The position numbers and the translations under genes are program-made. The notes beneath the pieces were generated by a model. It was not told the origin of the DNA. It did not search any database and worked only from the letters and a program-made list of their open reading frames with translations. Of a stretch of DNA of 64,000 nt, positions 46,011 through 55,475 are shown piece after piece. Location of the stretch: the NCBI GenBank assembly GCA_963825415.1, contig CAWGTD010000006.1:186001-250000 (forward strand). The letters are read 5' to 3'. Source of the stretch: BP-464 sp963825415. GTDB taxonomy: Bacteria > Actinomycetota > Thermoleophilia > Solirubrobacterales > Solirubrobacteraceae. Every line of letters starts with the position of its first letter. Position 1 is the stretch's first letter.

Positions 46011-47010
46011 ACAGCTCCTCCACGAAGCGGCTCAGCTGGCGCGAAGCGTCCTGCACCGCCCCGATCGCGGCCGCGTAATCCATCCGCACCGGGCCGATGA
46101 CCGAGACCGCGCCGAGGTTGCGGCCGGGCAGGCCGTAGGCGGAGGCGACCAGAGCGAACCCACGCAGCGCCGGCGCCGGGTTCTCGGCGCCGATGCGAAC
46201 CAGGACGTCGCGCTGGCCGAGCGCGTCGCTGAGGACGCCGAGCAGCGCCGCGCGCCGCTCGAGCATCCCCATCAGCTCGTTGAGCTGCGAGACGTCCTGG
46301 AGGCGGTGCTCGGACAGCAGCCGGCCGGCACCCTCGACGTACAGCGACTCCTCGGCGGTGGCGGCCAGGTCGGTGAAGGCGGGTGCCAGCTGCTCGACGA
46401 ACAGGCGCTCGCCGCCGGTCAACCCCTCGTCGCGCAGGCGCATGTGCAGCGTGCGCGCGCCCAGGCCGATGCCCTCCAGGCGCTCGTTGAGGTAGGAGCC
46501 CGCCCAGGCGACCAGGCCGGGGTCCACGGGCCGGTCGAAGGTGAACACGCGCTTGGTGACGCCGCCGGTCGACGTGATGACCACGACCATCAGCACCTGG
46601 GGCTGAAGCAGCAGGACCTCGACGCGGCGAACCGTCGCGGTGTCGACCGGCGGGGCCGAGACGATCGCCATCAGGTTGGTGACCTGCGAGAGCGTCTCGC
46701 TGGTCGTCCTCATCGCCTCGTCGATCTCGCGGCGCACGAGCGAGAGGTCCAGGCGCGGCGTCGGCGCGGCCGGCAGCAGTCGATCGACGAAGTACCGATA
46801 CCCGGCCTCTGTCGGCACCCGCCCGGCCGAGGTGTGCGGGTGGGTCAGCAGGCCGTGCTCCTCGAGGATCGCCAGCTCGCTTCTGATCGTGGCCGGGCTG
46901 GCTCCGATCTCCTCATCGGCCGCCAGCGCCTTGGACGCCACGGGCTGCTCGGAGCCCTGATAGGCGCCGACCACCTTGCGCAGGATCAGCTCCTGTCGGG
47001 GCGAGAGCAC
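46003..47010 (-). CDS. hrcA: Heat-shock repressor HrcA
   Basis: A 335-residue repressor. The winged-helix N-terminus is LSPRQELILRKVVGAYQGSE, with SPATIRSELAILEEHGLLTHPHTSAGRVPT; the later GAF-like dimer domain follows. HrcA binds CIRCE operators of groE/dnaK genes. GTG at 47010. No CIRCE element is visible upstream of this gene within the window, so its targets must lie elsewhere. Confidence 0.95.
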   Translation of the reverse strand: MLSPRQELILRKVVGAYQGSEQPVASKALAADEEIGASPATIRSELAILEEHGLLTHPHTSAGRVPTEAGYRYFVDRLLPAAPTPRLDLSLVRREIDEAMRTTSETLSQVTNLMAIVSAPPVDTATVRRVEVLLLQPQVLMVVVITSTGGVTKRVFTFDRPVDPGLVAWAGSYLNERLEGIGLGARTLHMRLRDEGLTGGERLFVEQLAPAFTDLAATAEESLYVEGAGRLLSEHRLQDVSQLNELMGMLERRAALLGVLSDALGQRDVLVRIGAENPAPALRGFALVASAYGLPGRNLGAVSVIGPVRMDYAAAIGAVQDASRQLSRFVEELYG

Positions 47011-47049
47011 GTTCCGATTCTAGGAACGCCCCGGCGGAAGCCCGACGGG

Positions 47050-47430
47050 CTAGATCGCGATCTCGGCTTCCGCGTTGCGGATGATGCGGTTGCCGGACTG
47101 CTCGGCCTCGGCGTCGATCACGGCCACGCCGTCGCGGACCTCGCGCACCGTGCCGGTCACGACGATCTCCTGCTCGGGCAGGCCCATCCCGCGGAACTGG
47201 ACCGAGAGACGCTTCAGGGATTCCGGACCGCCCCCGGCTTCGGTCTGCGCGCGGGCGAGGATCGCCATCGAGTACAGGCCGTGCAGGATCCGGCCCGGCA
47301 GGCCGACCGACTTGGCGAACTCCTCGTCGATGTGGATCGGGTTGAAGTCTCCGGAAGCGCCGGCGTAGCGGGCCGTCAGGAAGCGGTCGGGCGTAACGCG
47401 CAGCTCGGGGATGCTGTCGCCCTGGTTCAC
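47050..47430 (-). CDS. MaoC-like dehydratase subunit (HadB type)
   Basis: A 126-residue hot-dog fold protein with the hydratase 2 motif YAGASGDFNPIHIDEEFA (catalytic Asp/His) and LPGRILHGLYSMA. With the preceding gene it resembles the HadA-HadB dehydratase of mycobacterial FAS-II, where HadB carries the catalytic motif and HadA stabilises substrate binding. GTG at 47430 overlaps the HadA-like stop as GTGA. Confidence 0.88.
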   Translation of the reverse strand: MNQGDSIPELRVTPDRFLTARYAGASGDFNPIHIDEEFAKSVGLPGRILHGLYSMAILARAQTEAGGGPESLKRLSVQFRGMGLPEQEIVVTGTVREVRDGVAVIDAEAEQSGNRIIRNAEAEIAI

Positions 47431-47870
47431 GACACACCTCGCACGATGTTCGTCCAGGTGCCGACGCATACGGTCTCGCCGTCCTGGTTGGTGGACCTCG
47501 ACTCGAAGACGTAGAACCCGCGGCCGTCGCGCTCGTCGATCGACTTCACCTCGACCTCGGTCGTGATCTCGTCGCCGGCGACGACCGGCTTGCTCCAGCG
47601 AAACTCCTGCCCGCCGTGGACCATCATCGCGAAGTTCATCGCCACGTCGGGGTCGAAGATCGCCGGCGCCATCGCGGGCGCGCTGTAGACGACGGCGAAC
47701 ATCGGCGGCGCGACGACGTCCGCGTAGCCGGCCGCGCGCGCGGCCTCGACGTCGAGGTGGACGGGGTTGGTCTCCCCCACCGCGTGGGCGTACTCGCGGA
47801 TCTTCTCGCGCCCGACCGCGTAGACGGCGGGGGCGAAGGTCTTGCCGACCGCATCGTTCTTCAGCGCCAT
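47427..47870 (-). CDS. MaoC-like dehydratase subunit (HadA type)
   Basis: A 147-residue hot-dog protein of the N-terminal MaoC/FAS1-like group: KTFAPAVYAVGREKIREYA, then GETNPVHLDVEAARAAGYADVVAPPMFA. The FRWSKPVVAGDEITTEVEV strand is typical. It probably pairs with the next gene as a (3R)-hydroxyacyl-ACP dehydratase in fatty-acid elongation. ATG start. Confidence 0.88.
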   Translation of the reverse strand: MALKNDAVGKTFAPAVYAVGREKIREYAHAVGETNPVHLDVEAARAAGYADVVAPPMFAVVYSAPAMAPAIFDPDVAMNFAMMVHGGQEFRWSKPVVAGDEITTEVEVKSIDERDGRGFYVFESRSTNQDGETVCVGTWTNIVRGVS

Positions 47871-47882
47871 CGGCGCGGCAGT

Positions 47883-48785
47883 CTATGGGGCCGGTGCCTG
47901 CGGGTCGGCACGATCGACCCGCGCGCGCTGGGTGGCCGCGACGCTGGCCAGCACGGCGACCGCGCAGACGAACGTGAGCCCGTCGACGTGCTCGCCGAGG
48001 ACCAGGCCGGCGAGCCCGAGCGTGAGCAGCGGCTGGAGCAGCTGCACCTGGCCCGCCTTGGCCACGCCGCCGCGGGCGAGGCCGGCGTACCAGAAGAAGA
48101 ACCCCAGGAACATCGAGATCGCGGACACGTAGGCGAACCCGAGCCAGGCGTTGGTGCCCACCTCGCCCGAGAAGGGCGCGGTGCCGATGGCCACCGCGAT
48201 CGTCAGCGGCGCCGCGAGGATCAGCGCCCAGCAGACGGTCTGCGGCCCGCCGAGCTCGCGCGACAGCGCGCCTCCCTCCGCGTAGCCCAGCGCGCAGATG
48301 ACGGTGGCGGCCAGCAGCTCGAGGTCGGCCGTGCCCGCGTCGCCGATCCCGTCGATCACGATGAAGCCGAGTACGGCCGCGAGCCCCGCCAGGGCGGCCG
48401 CCCAGAAACCCGCGGACGGGCGCTCGCCGGCGCGCAGCACGCTCATCGCCGCGGTCGCCGCCGGGAGCAGCGCGATCACGACGGCGCCGTGCGAGGAGTC
48501 GACGTCGCGCAGCGCCAGCGAGGTCAGGGTCGGGAAGCCGACGACGATCCCGATCGCGACGATCGCGAGCCGGCGCCACTGGGCGCGCGTAGGGCGCGGC
48601 GCGCGGCGCGCCCGCAGCACGAGCGTTGCCAGCACCGCCGCCACCGCGGCCCGCCCGAACGCGACGAAGAAGGGGTCGAGGTCATGTACCGCCAGACGCG
48701 TCGCCGGCAGCGAGAACGAGAACAGCAACACCCCGACCGCGGCCAGGGCGAGCCCCTCGAGCTCGACCCTGCGCTCCGCCGTCAG
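47883..48785 (-). CDS. EamA-family (DMT superfamily) permease
   Basis: A 300-residue, ten-TM transporter of the EamA/RhaT type. The first segment is GLALAAVGVLLFSFSLPATR; later AAGLAAVLGFIVIDG-like and FVYVSAISMFLGFFFWYAGL helices follow the two-EamA-repeat plan. Its start is uncertain: the only codon before the first helix that fits is a CTG at 48785, overlapping the SDR stop as CTGA; an internal GTG would cut into helix one. Substrate unknown, probably metabolite export. Confidence 0.78.
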   Translation of the reverse strand: MTAERRVELEGLALAAVGVLLFSFSLPATRLAVHDLDPFFVAFGRAAVAAVLATLVLRARRAPRPTRAQWRRLAIVAIGIVVGFPTLTSLALRDVDSSHGAVVIALLPAATAAMSVLRAGERPSAGFWAAALAGLAAVLGFIVIDGIGDAGTADLELLAATVICALGYAEGGALSRELGGPQTVCWALILAAPLTIAVAIGTAPFSGEVGTNAWLGFAYVSAISMFLGFFFWYAGLARGGVAKAGQVQLLQPLLTLGLAGLVLGEHVDGLTFVCAVAVLASVAATQRARVDRADPQAPAP

Positions 48786-49558
48786 ATGATCACCGGCACG
48801 GCGCCGCCGTCGGCCGACCAGGCCGCGCCGGTCACGTTGCTCGCCCGCTCGGAGCAGAGGAAGACGATGACGTCGGCGATCTCCACCGGCGTGGCGAAGC
48901 GCCCCAGCGGGACCTTCTCGGCGGCGGCGTCGACCGCCTCCTGCGCCTTGCCCGGCCCGGCGATCTGCTCGCCCAGGCCGCCCGCGCCGGTCCACAGCTC
49001 GGTGGCGACCGGGCCCGGCGTGACCGCGTTGACGAGCACGTTCTCGCCCGCCCAGCGGTCGGCGAACGCGCGCGAGAGCGAGAGCTGCGCCGCCTTGGTC
49101 ACCGAGTAGGCGACGTTGCGCTGGCCGGGCCGCTTGCCCGACGACGAGGAGACGTTGACGATGCGCCCGCTGCCGCGCGACGCCATCCGCGGCGCGGCCT
49201 CCTGCATCAGGCGAAACGGCGCCATCACGTGCAGCTCCCACTGCTCGTTGAAGTCGGCGTCGGTCAGCTCGTCGAGCGCGACCGCGCGCGAGGTGCCGGC
49301 GTTGTTGACGAGCACGTCGATGCCGCCCATCTGCTCGGCGCAGGTCGCGATGATCCGGCGGTCGGCGTCGGGGTCGGTCACGTCGCAGGCCAGGTACTCG
49401 GCGCCGCAATCCTTGGCGGCGGCCTCCAGCGCCTCGGCGTCGCGGGCGACGAACAGGACCCGCGCGCCCTCCTCGCAGAGCCGCTTCGCCGTGGCCAGGC
49501 CGATCCCGCGGCTCGCGCCGGTGACGACGCAGACCTTGTCGGTGAGGCCGAAGTCCAT
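48782..49558 (-). CDS. Short-chain dehydrogenase/reductase, FabG-like
   Basis: A 258-residue classical SDR: cofactor motif TGASRGIGLATAK, NNAG (VLVNNAGTS), active Ser and Tyr/Lys in VSSSSGKRPGQRNVAYSVTK, and a typical C-terminal GAAWSADGGAVPVII. FabG-like 3-oxoacyl-ACP reductase is possible near the dehydratase genes, but the SDR family is too wide to be certain. Confidence 0.88.
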   Translation of the reverse strand: MDFGLTDKVCVVTGASRGIGLATAKRLCEEGARVLFVARDAEALEAAAKDCGAEYLACDVTDPDADRRIIATCAEQMGGIDVLVNNAGTSRAVALDELTDADFNEQWELHVMAPFRLMQEAAPRMASRGSGRIVNVSSSSGKRPGQRNVAYSVTKAAQLSLSRAFADRWAGENVLVNAVTPGPVATELWTGAGGLGEQIAGPGKAQEAVDAAAEKVPLGRFATPVEIADVIVFLCSERASNVTGAAWSADGGAVPVII

Positions 49559-49582
49559 GGCCCGGCGAGCCTAGCCCGCGTA

Positions 49583-50380
49583 TCACCGCGCGGCGCTCTC
49601 GACCGACGCGGCGTAGCCGCCGCCGAACAGCACGGCATGGACGAGCAGCGGCAGCAGCTGGTAGAGCGCGACGCGATCGGAGTGGCCGGCCGCCAGCGGC
49701 GCGACCTCCTCGTAGGCGGCGTAGCAGCGGTCGCCCACCCCGCCGAACAGCGCCAGCATCGCCAGGTCGACCTCGCGATGGCCGCCGTAGGCCGCCGGAT
49801 CGATCAGCCACGGCAGTCCGTCGGGCCCGGTCATGAGGTTGCCCGTCCACAGGTCGCCGTGCAGCCGCGCCGGCGGCTCGGGCGGGCCGGCCAGGTCCGC
49901 CATCCGCTCGCACACCGCCTCCACCGCCCGGCGCCCGGCGCTGGTGAGGCCGGCGCGCGGGAGCAGCGGCAGCAGCCGCTGCTCGGCGTAGACCGTCGCC
50001 CAGTCGTCGCCCGGTTCGCCCTCGAACGCCAGCGGGCCGATGCGCAGCGGGCCGGGCGCCCCGGGCGGCAGCGCGCCGAACGCCGGCGCGCCGGCGGCGT
50101 GCATCCGCGCGAGCCCGCGGCCGAGCTCCTCGCGGTCGAAGCGCCCGCCGGTCTCGATCCACTCCAGCGCGAGGTGCGTGTCGGTCGCCTCGACGACCTC
50201 GGGCACGCGCATCCCCGCCTCGGCCAGCCAGCGCAGCCCGGCGGCCTCGGTCTCGTACTCGCCCGGCTCCGCTCCCTCGCGGGTCTTGACGAACACGCGG
50301 CGCCCGTCCTCGAGGCGGACCTCGTAGGCGTCGTTGATGTCGCCGCCGCCGACCCGCCGGGCGTCAGCGAGCGAGATCAC
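49583..50380 (-). CDS. Fructosamine/ketosamine-3-kinase family protein
   Basis: A 265-residue kinase-like protein: GGDINDAYEVRLEDGRRVFVK at the N-terminus (ATP-site Lys), the catalytic loop RLHGDLWTGNLM and metal motif WLIDPAAYGGHREVDLAML. The pattern is that of fructosamine-3-kinase, which removes glycation adducts by phosphorylation. GTG at 50380 is chosen because the conserved LADARRVGGGD begins there; overlaps the phosphatase by 17 bases. Confidence 0.85.
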   Translation of the reverse strand: MISLADARRVGGGDINDAYEVRLEDGRRVFVKTREGAEPGEYETEAAGLRWLAEAGMRVPEVVEATDTHLALEWIETGGRFDREELGRGLARMHAAGAPAFGALPPGAPGPLRIGPLAFEGEPGDDWATVYAEQRLLPLLPRAGLTSAGRRAVEAVCERMADLAGPPEPPARLHGDLWTGNLMTGPDGLPWLIDPAAYGGHREVDLAMLALFGGVGDRCYAAYEEVAPLAAGHSDRVALYQLLPLLVHAVLFGGGYAASVESAAR

Positions 50381-50819
50381 CCGCGACCTCGTCCAGCAGC
50401 CGCTCACACGCCTCCTCGACGAGGTCGAGCACCTCCTCGAAGCCCCCGGACCCGCCGTAGTAGGGATCTGGCACGTCAGCCTCGTCTAGCAGAAGGCGGA
50501 CCTTCCCCCGCGCCTCCTCGTCAGGCGCGAGGTCCATCAGATCGCGCAGGTTCGAGCGGTCCATGGCAACAAGCAGATCGAACCGCCCGAAGTCCTCCCG
50601 CGCGACCTGCTGCGCCGCACCCTCCAGCACGATGCCCCGACGCTGCGCAGCCTCCGCGGAACGCTCGTCCGGCGGCGACCCGACATGCCACGCACCCGTC
50701 CCGGCGCTCTCGACCTCAACCTCGTCCTCGAGCCCGCGCTCGTGGAGCAAATGCCGCATGACGCCCTCGGCAGTCGGCGAGCGACAGATGTTCCCCAAAC
50801 AGACAAAGAGAATCCGCAC
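50364..50819 (-). CDS. Low-molecular-weight protein-tyrosine phosphatase
   Basis: A 151-residue phosphatase with the P-loop FVCLGNICRSPTAE (Cys7 and Arg13 of CX5R) and the general-acid Asp in VPDPYYGG. Length and motif are textbook. Substrate unknown; a low-Mr phosphatase is often linked to tyrosine kinases of polysaccharide export, none of which is seen here. GTG at 50819 starts exactly at the fold. Confidence 0.93.
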   Translation of the reverse strand: MRILFVCLGNICRSPTAEGVMRHLLHERGLEDEVEVESAGTGAWHVGSPPDERSAEAAQRRGIVLEGAAQQVAREDFGRFDLLVAMDRSNLRDLMDLAPDEEARGKVRLLLDEADVPDPYYGGSGGFEEVLDLVEEACERLLDEVAGDLAR

Positions 50820-50844
50820 GCCACGAGCGTAGACCCGAGTCACC

Positions 50845-50945
50845 GAGAAGGCGGCGGGGGCGTGCGGGGCGCGGCCGGAAGGCGTCCTCAAAGCTCAGCG
50901 CGAAGCGCGCGCGGCCTTCCGGACGCGTCCCCGCAACGCGCCTGC
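50845..50945. repeat. Long hairpin, relative of the dispersed repeats
   Basis: The 175 bases between the phosphatase and secreted-hydrolase genes hold a long inverted repeat: a GCGGGGCGCGGCCGGAAGGC arm and its partner GCCTTCCGGACGCGTCCCCG. The right arm resembles that of repeat copy B (GGACGCGTCCCCGC), but the conserved head and loop are missing. It begins about 50 bases from the upstream stop (50995), a good place for a terminator of the large gene. Confidence 0.55.
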
Positions 50946-50994
50946 CGCCGAGGCCCGAAGCACCGCGCTACCGCGCGCCGTGCTACCGCGCCGC

Positions 50995-53208
50995 TTACTT
51001 CGGCTCGTACTTCGGAGCCTTGTCGAGATCGTCGCTCTTGGAGTCCGTATCGCAGAACGGCACGGTCTTCCCGGCCGCCGCATCGCGGTGCTTGCACGTG
51101 TCGATCACGGTGCTGTCGAAGGCCAGGAACGCCGACTTCATCTTGCGGGCCGCGACCGTATTGCGGACCCACTCGTGCGGATCGTCGTCCTTGGCGTTGT
51201 CCTGCGCGACGTTGCCCAGCGGCACCGGCCGCGAGCCGCCGTCCCAGATCGTGAACACCGAGGTGTTGCGAGCGGGGAACGAGCTGATCGCCTCCATGCC
51301 GGTCCACGGGTCGTGCTCCCAGTTGCGCCACGGCCGCAGCATCTTCTTCCTGAGGACCTTGGCGCCGATCGTGCGCGCCTCGGCCTCGGCCGTGATGTTG
51401 GCCACCTGGTGGTCGCCGTAGGCGGCCATGAGCATCACCTGGTGGGCCGGCGTGTTCGCGTAGGGCTGGGAGGTCATGTGCTGCGCGTAGCCGTTGGGCT
51501 CAGCGCGGTCCCACAGCATCTGCATGATCGAGAACAGCAGCTGGCGCTCGTTGCGCTGCGGATAGGCCTGGTAGAGCGGCCACGCGTACTCGACCTCGCC
51601 GGACGTCGGCGGGTTGCCGCGGCCGAAGTCGGTCGAGCGGGTCAGCAGCGTCGAGTAGTTCATGCCCAGCACGCCCAGGGTGGCGCGGGTGAAGTCGGGC
51701 GCGACCGCGGTGAGCGCGCCACCGATGATGCCGCCCTGGCTGTTGCCGTCGTAGTACAGGCGCTCGGTGTTGAGGATGCACTTCTCGCCGACCTTGAACT
51801 TCGACTGGCTGCACAGGCCGTCCGGGTGGATCATCAGGCGGCCGAGGTAGAGGAAGTTGAGCATCCCCTGCTGGACGCGGTCGGCGAGCGTGTTGAAGCC
51901 CGACGCGTCGAGCAGGACCGTCGCGACGTTCGGGACGTCCTCGGTGGCCATGCCCGCCCACGCCGTCGCGCAGAAGACGAAGTTGTGCTCGGCCATCATG
52001 TTCTTCAGCTGGCCCTGGCCGACCTCGCCCATGCTGCCGAACAGGCCGTGGCCGTAAAGCGAGGGCCGGGCGGCACCCGGGTTGTCGAGCGCCACCTGCG
52101 GGATCCGGCAGCGGAAGTCGACCTTCATGACGTTGCCGGGGATCTGCACCGGCAGGTTCGTCGTCGGGTTCAGGACGAAGTGCGAGTGCGCGGGCGCGCA
52201 GCCGGGCGTCGACAGATAACACGGGACGTCCATCGTGCCCTTGACGTCGTAGGCGATCGGGCCGTCCTTGCCGCCCGGGCAGGAGGTGTCGCCGATCGGC
52301 GGGTCAGGCGGGTCGATGCCCTGGGCGCAGCCGATGTTCGTCACGCGCGTGAGCGTGAACGCCGGCGCCTTGCCCTCGACCTTCAGGTCGCCGAGGTTGT
52401 CGTCGCCGAGCTGGTGGAACGCGTCGTTGCGGATCGCGAGCATCCGCCCGGCGATGTTGTCGCCGCTGGCGATCGTGAAGTCCCATGCCTGGGTGAGGTC
52501 GCCCCGCTCGATGCCGGCGGCCGCGAGCGTGGTGAAGAGGTGCTCGAAGTGCGCGCGGCGCTGCTCGTCGAGCGGGTTGGCGAGCGTGGTCTTGTCGCGG
52601 TAGGCGGCGAACGTCGGGTCGGTCGTGACCTTGTCGCCGAGGCGCAGCGCGACGATGTAACGGTGGCCCTCGAGGAAGTTCTTGCTCGGGCGGATGACCA
52701 GGTCGCGGTCGGCCGGCGCGGCGCCCAGCGCGTCCATCGAGTGGTCGAGCTCGGCCCAGACCATGTGCTTGGCGCCCGTGTCGGCGTCGATGACCGCGAT
52801 CGGGGCGCCCGCGAGCAGCGAGCCCTCCGGGTTCCACAAGCGCGCCGCGCCGATGGCGTCGAGCTGCGCGTCGGTGTCCAGGCCGGTGATCTTGGTGACG
52901 ATCTCCGAGCCGGGGCTGAAGCCGTCGGAGCGGTTCTGGTCCGTCGGGTCGATCGGCTTGCCGGCCGCGTTGCGCGGCATCGCGAGCAGGCTGAAGTCGA
53001 TGCGGCGCCCGGTGGCGCTCGTGGAGTCGGCCTTCGTGTAGAGGTCGTTGGGGAACGGCAGCATGCACGCCGACGCGTCGATCGCGTCGCAGCCGGTGAC
53101 GTTGGGCAGCGGGCTGGTCTGATCGGGCGGCGGGTTCTTCGCCGCCGCGGGCGCGGCAAGGGCGAGCAGGGCGCAGAAACCAGCAAGGAGCATCCGTGTC
53201 CGGGTCAT
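50995..53208 (-). CDS. Large secreted alpha/beta-hydrolase-like protein, unassigned
   Basis: 737 residues with a signal peptide (MLLAGFCALLALAAPAAA). The mature part carries a lipase-type elbow YYDGNSQGGIIGG (Ser490). Many conserved-looking patches (MNFLYLGRLMIHPDGL, TPAHQVMLMAAYGDHQVAN) lack a family I can name; the middle holds many Cys (GCAQGID, DTSCPGGK, CKHR), which fits an exported, disulfide-containing protein. An extracellular lipase or esterase is the likely class. ATG at 53208. Confidence 0.7.
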   Translation of the reverse strand: MTRTRMLLAGFCALLALAAPAAAKNPPPDQTSPLPNVTGCDAIDASACMLPFPNDLYTKADSTSATGRRIDFSLLAMPRNAAGKPIDPTDQNRSDGFSPGSEIVTKITGLDTDAQLDAIGAARLWNPEGSLLAGAPIAVIDADTGAKHMVWAELDHSMDALGAAPADRDLVIRPSKNFLEGHRYIVALRLGDKVTTDPTFAAYRDKTTLANPLDEQRRAHFEHLFTTLAAAGIERGDLTQAWDFTIASGDNIAGRMLAIRNDAFHQLGDDNLGDLKVEGKAPAFTLTRVTNIGCAQGIDPPDPPIGDTSCPGGKDGPIAYDVKGTMDVPCYLSTPGCAPAHSHFVLNPTTNLPVQIPGNVMKVDFRCRIPQVALDNPGAARPSLYGHGLFGSMGEVGQGQLKNMMAEHNFVFCATAWAGMATEDVPNVATVLLDASGFNTLADRVQQGMLNFLYLGRLMIHPDGLCSQSKFKVGEKCILNTERLYYDGNSQGGIIGGALTAVAPDFTRATLGVLGMNYSTLLTRSTDFGRGNPPTSGEVEYAWPLYQAYPQRNERQLLFSIMQMLWDRAEPNGYAQHMTSQPYANTPAHQVMLMAAYGDHQVANITAEAEARTIGAKVLRKKMLRPWRNWEHDPWTGMEAISSFPARNTSVFTIWDGGSRPVPLGNVAQDNAKDDDPHEWVRNTVAARKMKSAFLAFDSTVIDTCKHRDAAAGKTVPFCDTDSKSDDLDKAPKYEPK

Positions 53209-53438
53209 GCCAACGGAGACGTTTGCGGGCGGTCAAACTTGCGGCGAGCGGGCCCAGGCCTGGCCTCGACCGCCCGGGGTGACGCATTAGCGGGTGCGGG
53301 TTCGTTGGCGGCTAGGGAGCGGGAGCCGGCGGCGGGCCTCGGCGCCCCGGTCGCTCGAACGAGTGTCGTTCTACTCGGGCCATGGCCGAGCTAACCGACA
53401 CTCGTCTACTTCGGCTTGCCGCCGCGAGCTGCCGCGAC
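53209..53438. promoter_or_regulatory. Intergenic stretch with a 45-nt nested dyad
   Basis: The 428 bases between the secreted hydrolase and lepA hold no gene I can support. At 53360-53404, CGAGTGTCG and CGACACTCG form perfect arms around an almost symmetric CTCGGGCCATGGCCGAG. It lies about 150 bases upstream of the hydrolase start on its promoter side, so it may be an operator or hairpin. Repeat copy C follows from 53439. Confidence 0.4.
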
Positions 53439-53608
53439 GCGGGCGTGGTGAGCCGCTCCGGCGAAACCGCGCCTGCGCGACCAGGGTGCCGGGACAGGGC
53501 AGCGAGGAAGAAGGGTGCGGACGGTCGGGGGTCGGAAGGGCGCTCCCGCCCCGGAGCCGGAGGCGGAGGGGTGGCCCGGCCGACCCTCGAACGCTCCGCA
53601 CCCGAACC
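53439..53608 (+). repeat. Structured dispersed repeat, copy C
   Basis: 170 bp in plus orientation. The head GCGGGCGTGGTGAGCCG...GGCGAAACC...GCGCGACCAGGGTG matches copies A and B. The stem arms are GGGTGCGGA and TCCGCACCC, then GTCGGGGGTCGG opposite CCGACCCTCGA, unlike A or B in sequence yet complementary. The loop GGAGCCGGAGGCGGAGG is conserved. It ends 29 bases from the lepA stop, as copy B does for htrA. Confidence 0.8.
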
Positions 53609-53636
53609 ACGGCGCGACGAGCCCGCCGCTCCCGGG

Positions 53637-55451
<1,815 letters not shown>

Positions 55452-55475
55452 GCCGCCTGGAGACTAGGACCGGCG

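Noticed and set aside
47011..47050. Possible CIRCE operator ahead of hrcA
   Set aside because: TTAGCACTC and GAGTGCTAA halves are not present; only a loose GAGCAC is seen.
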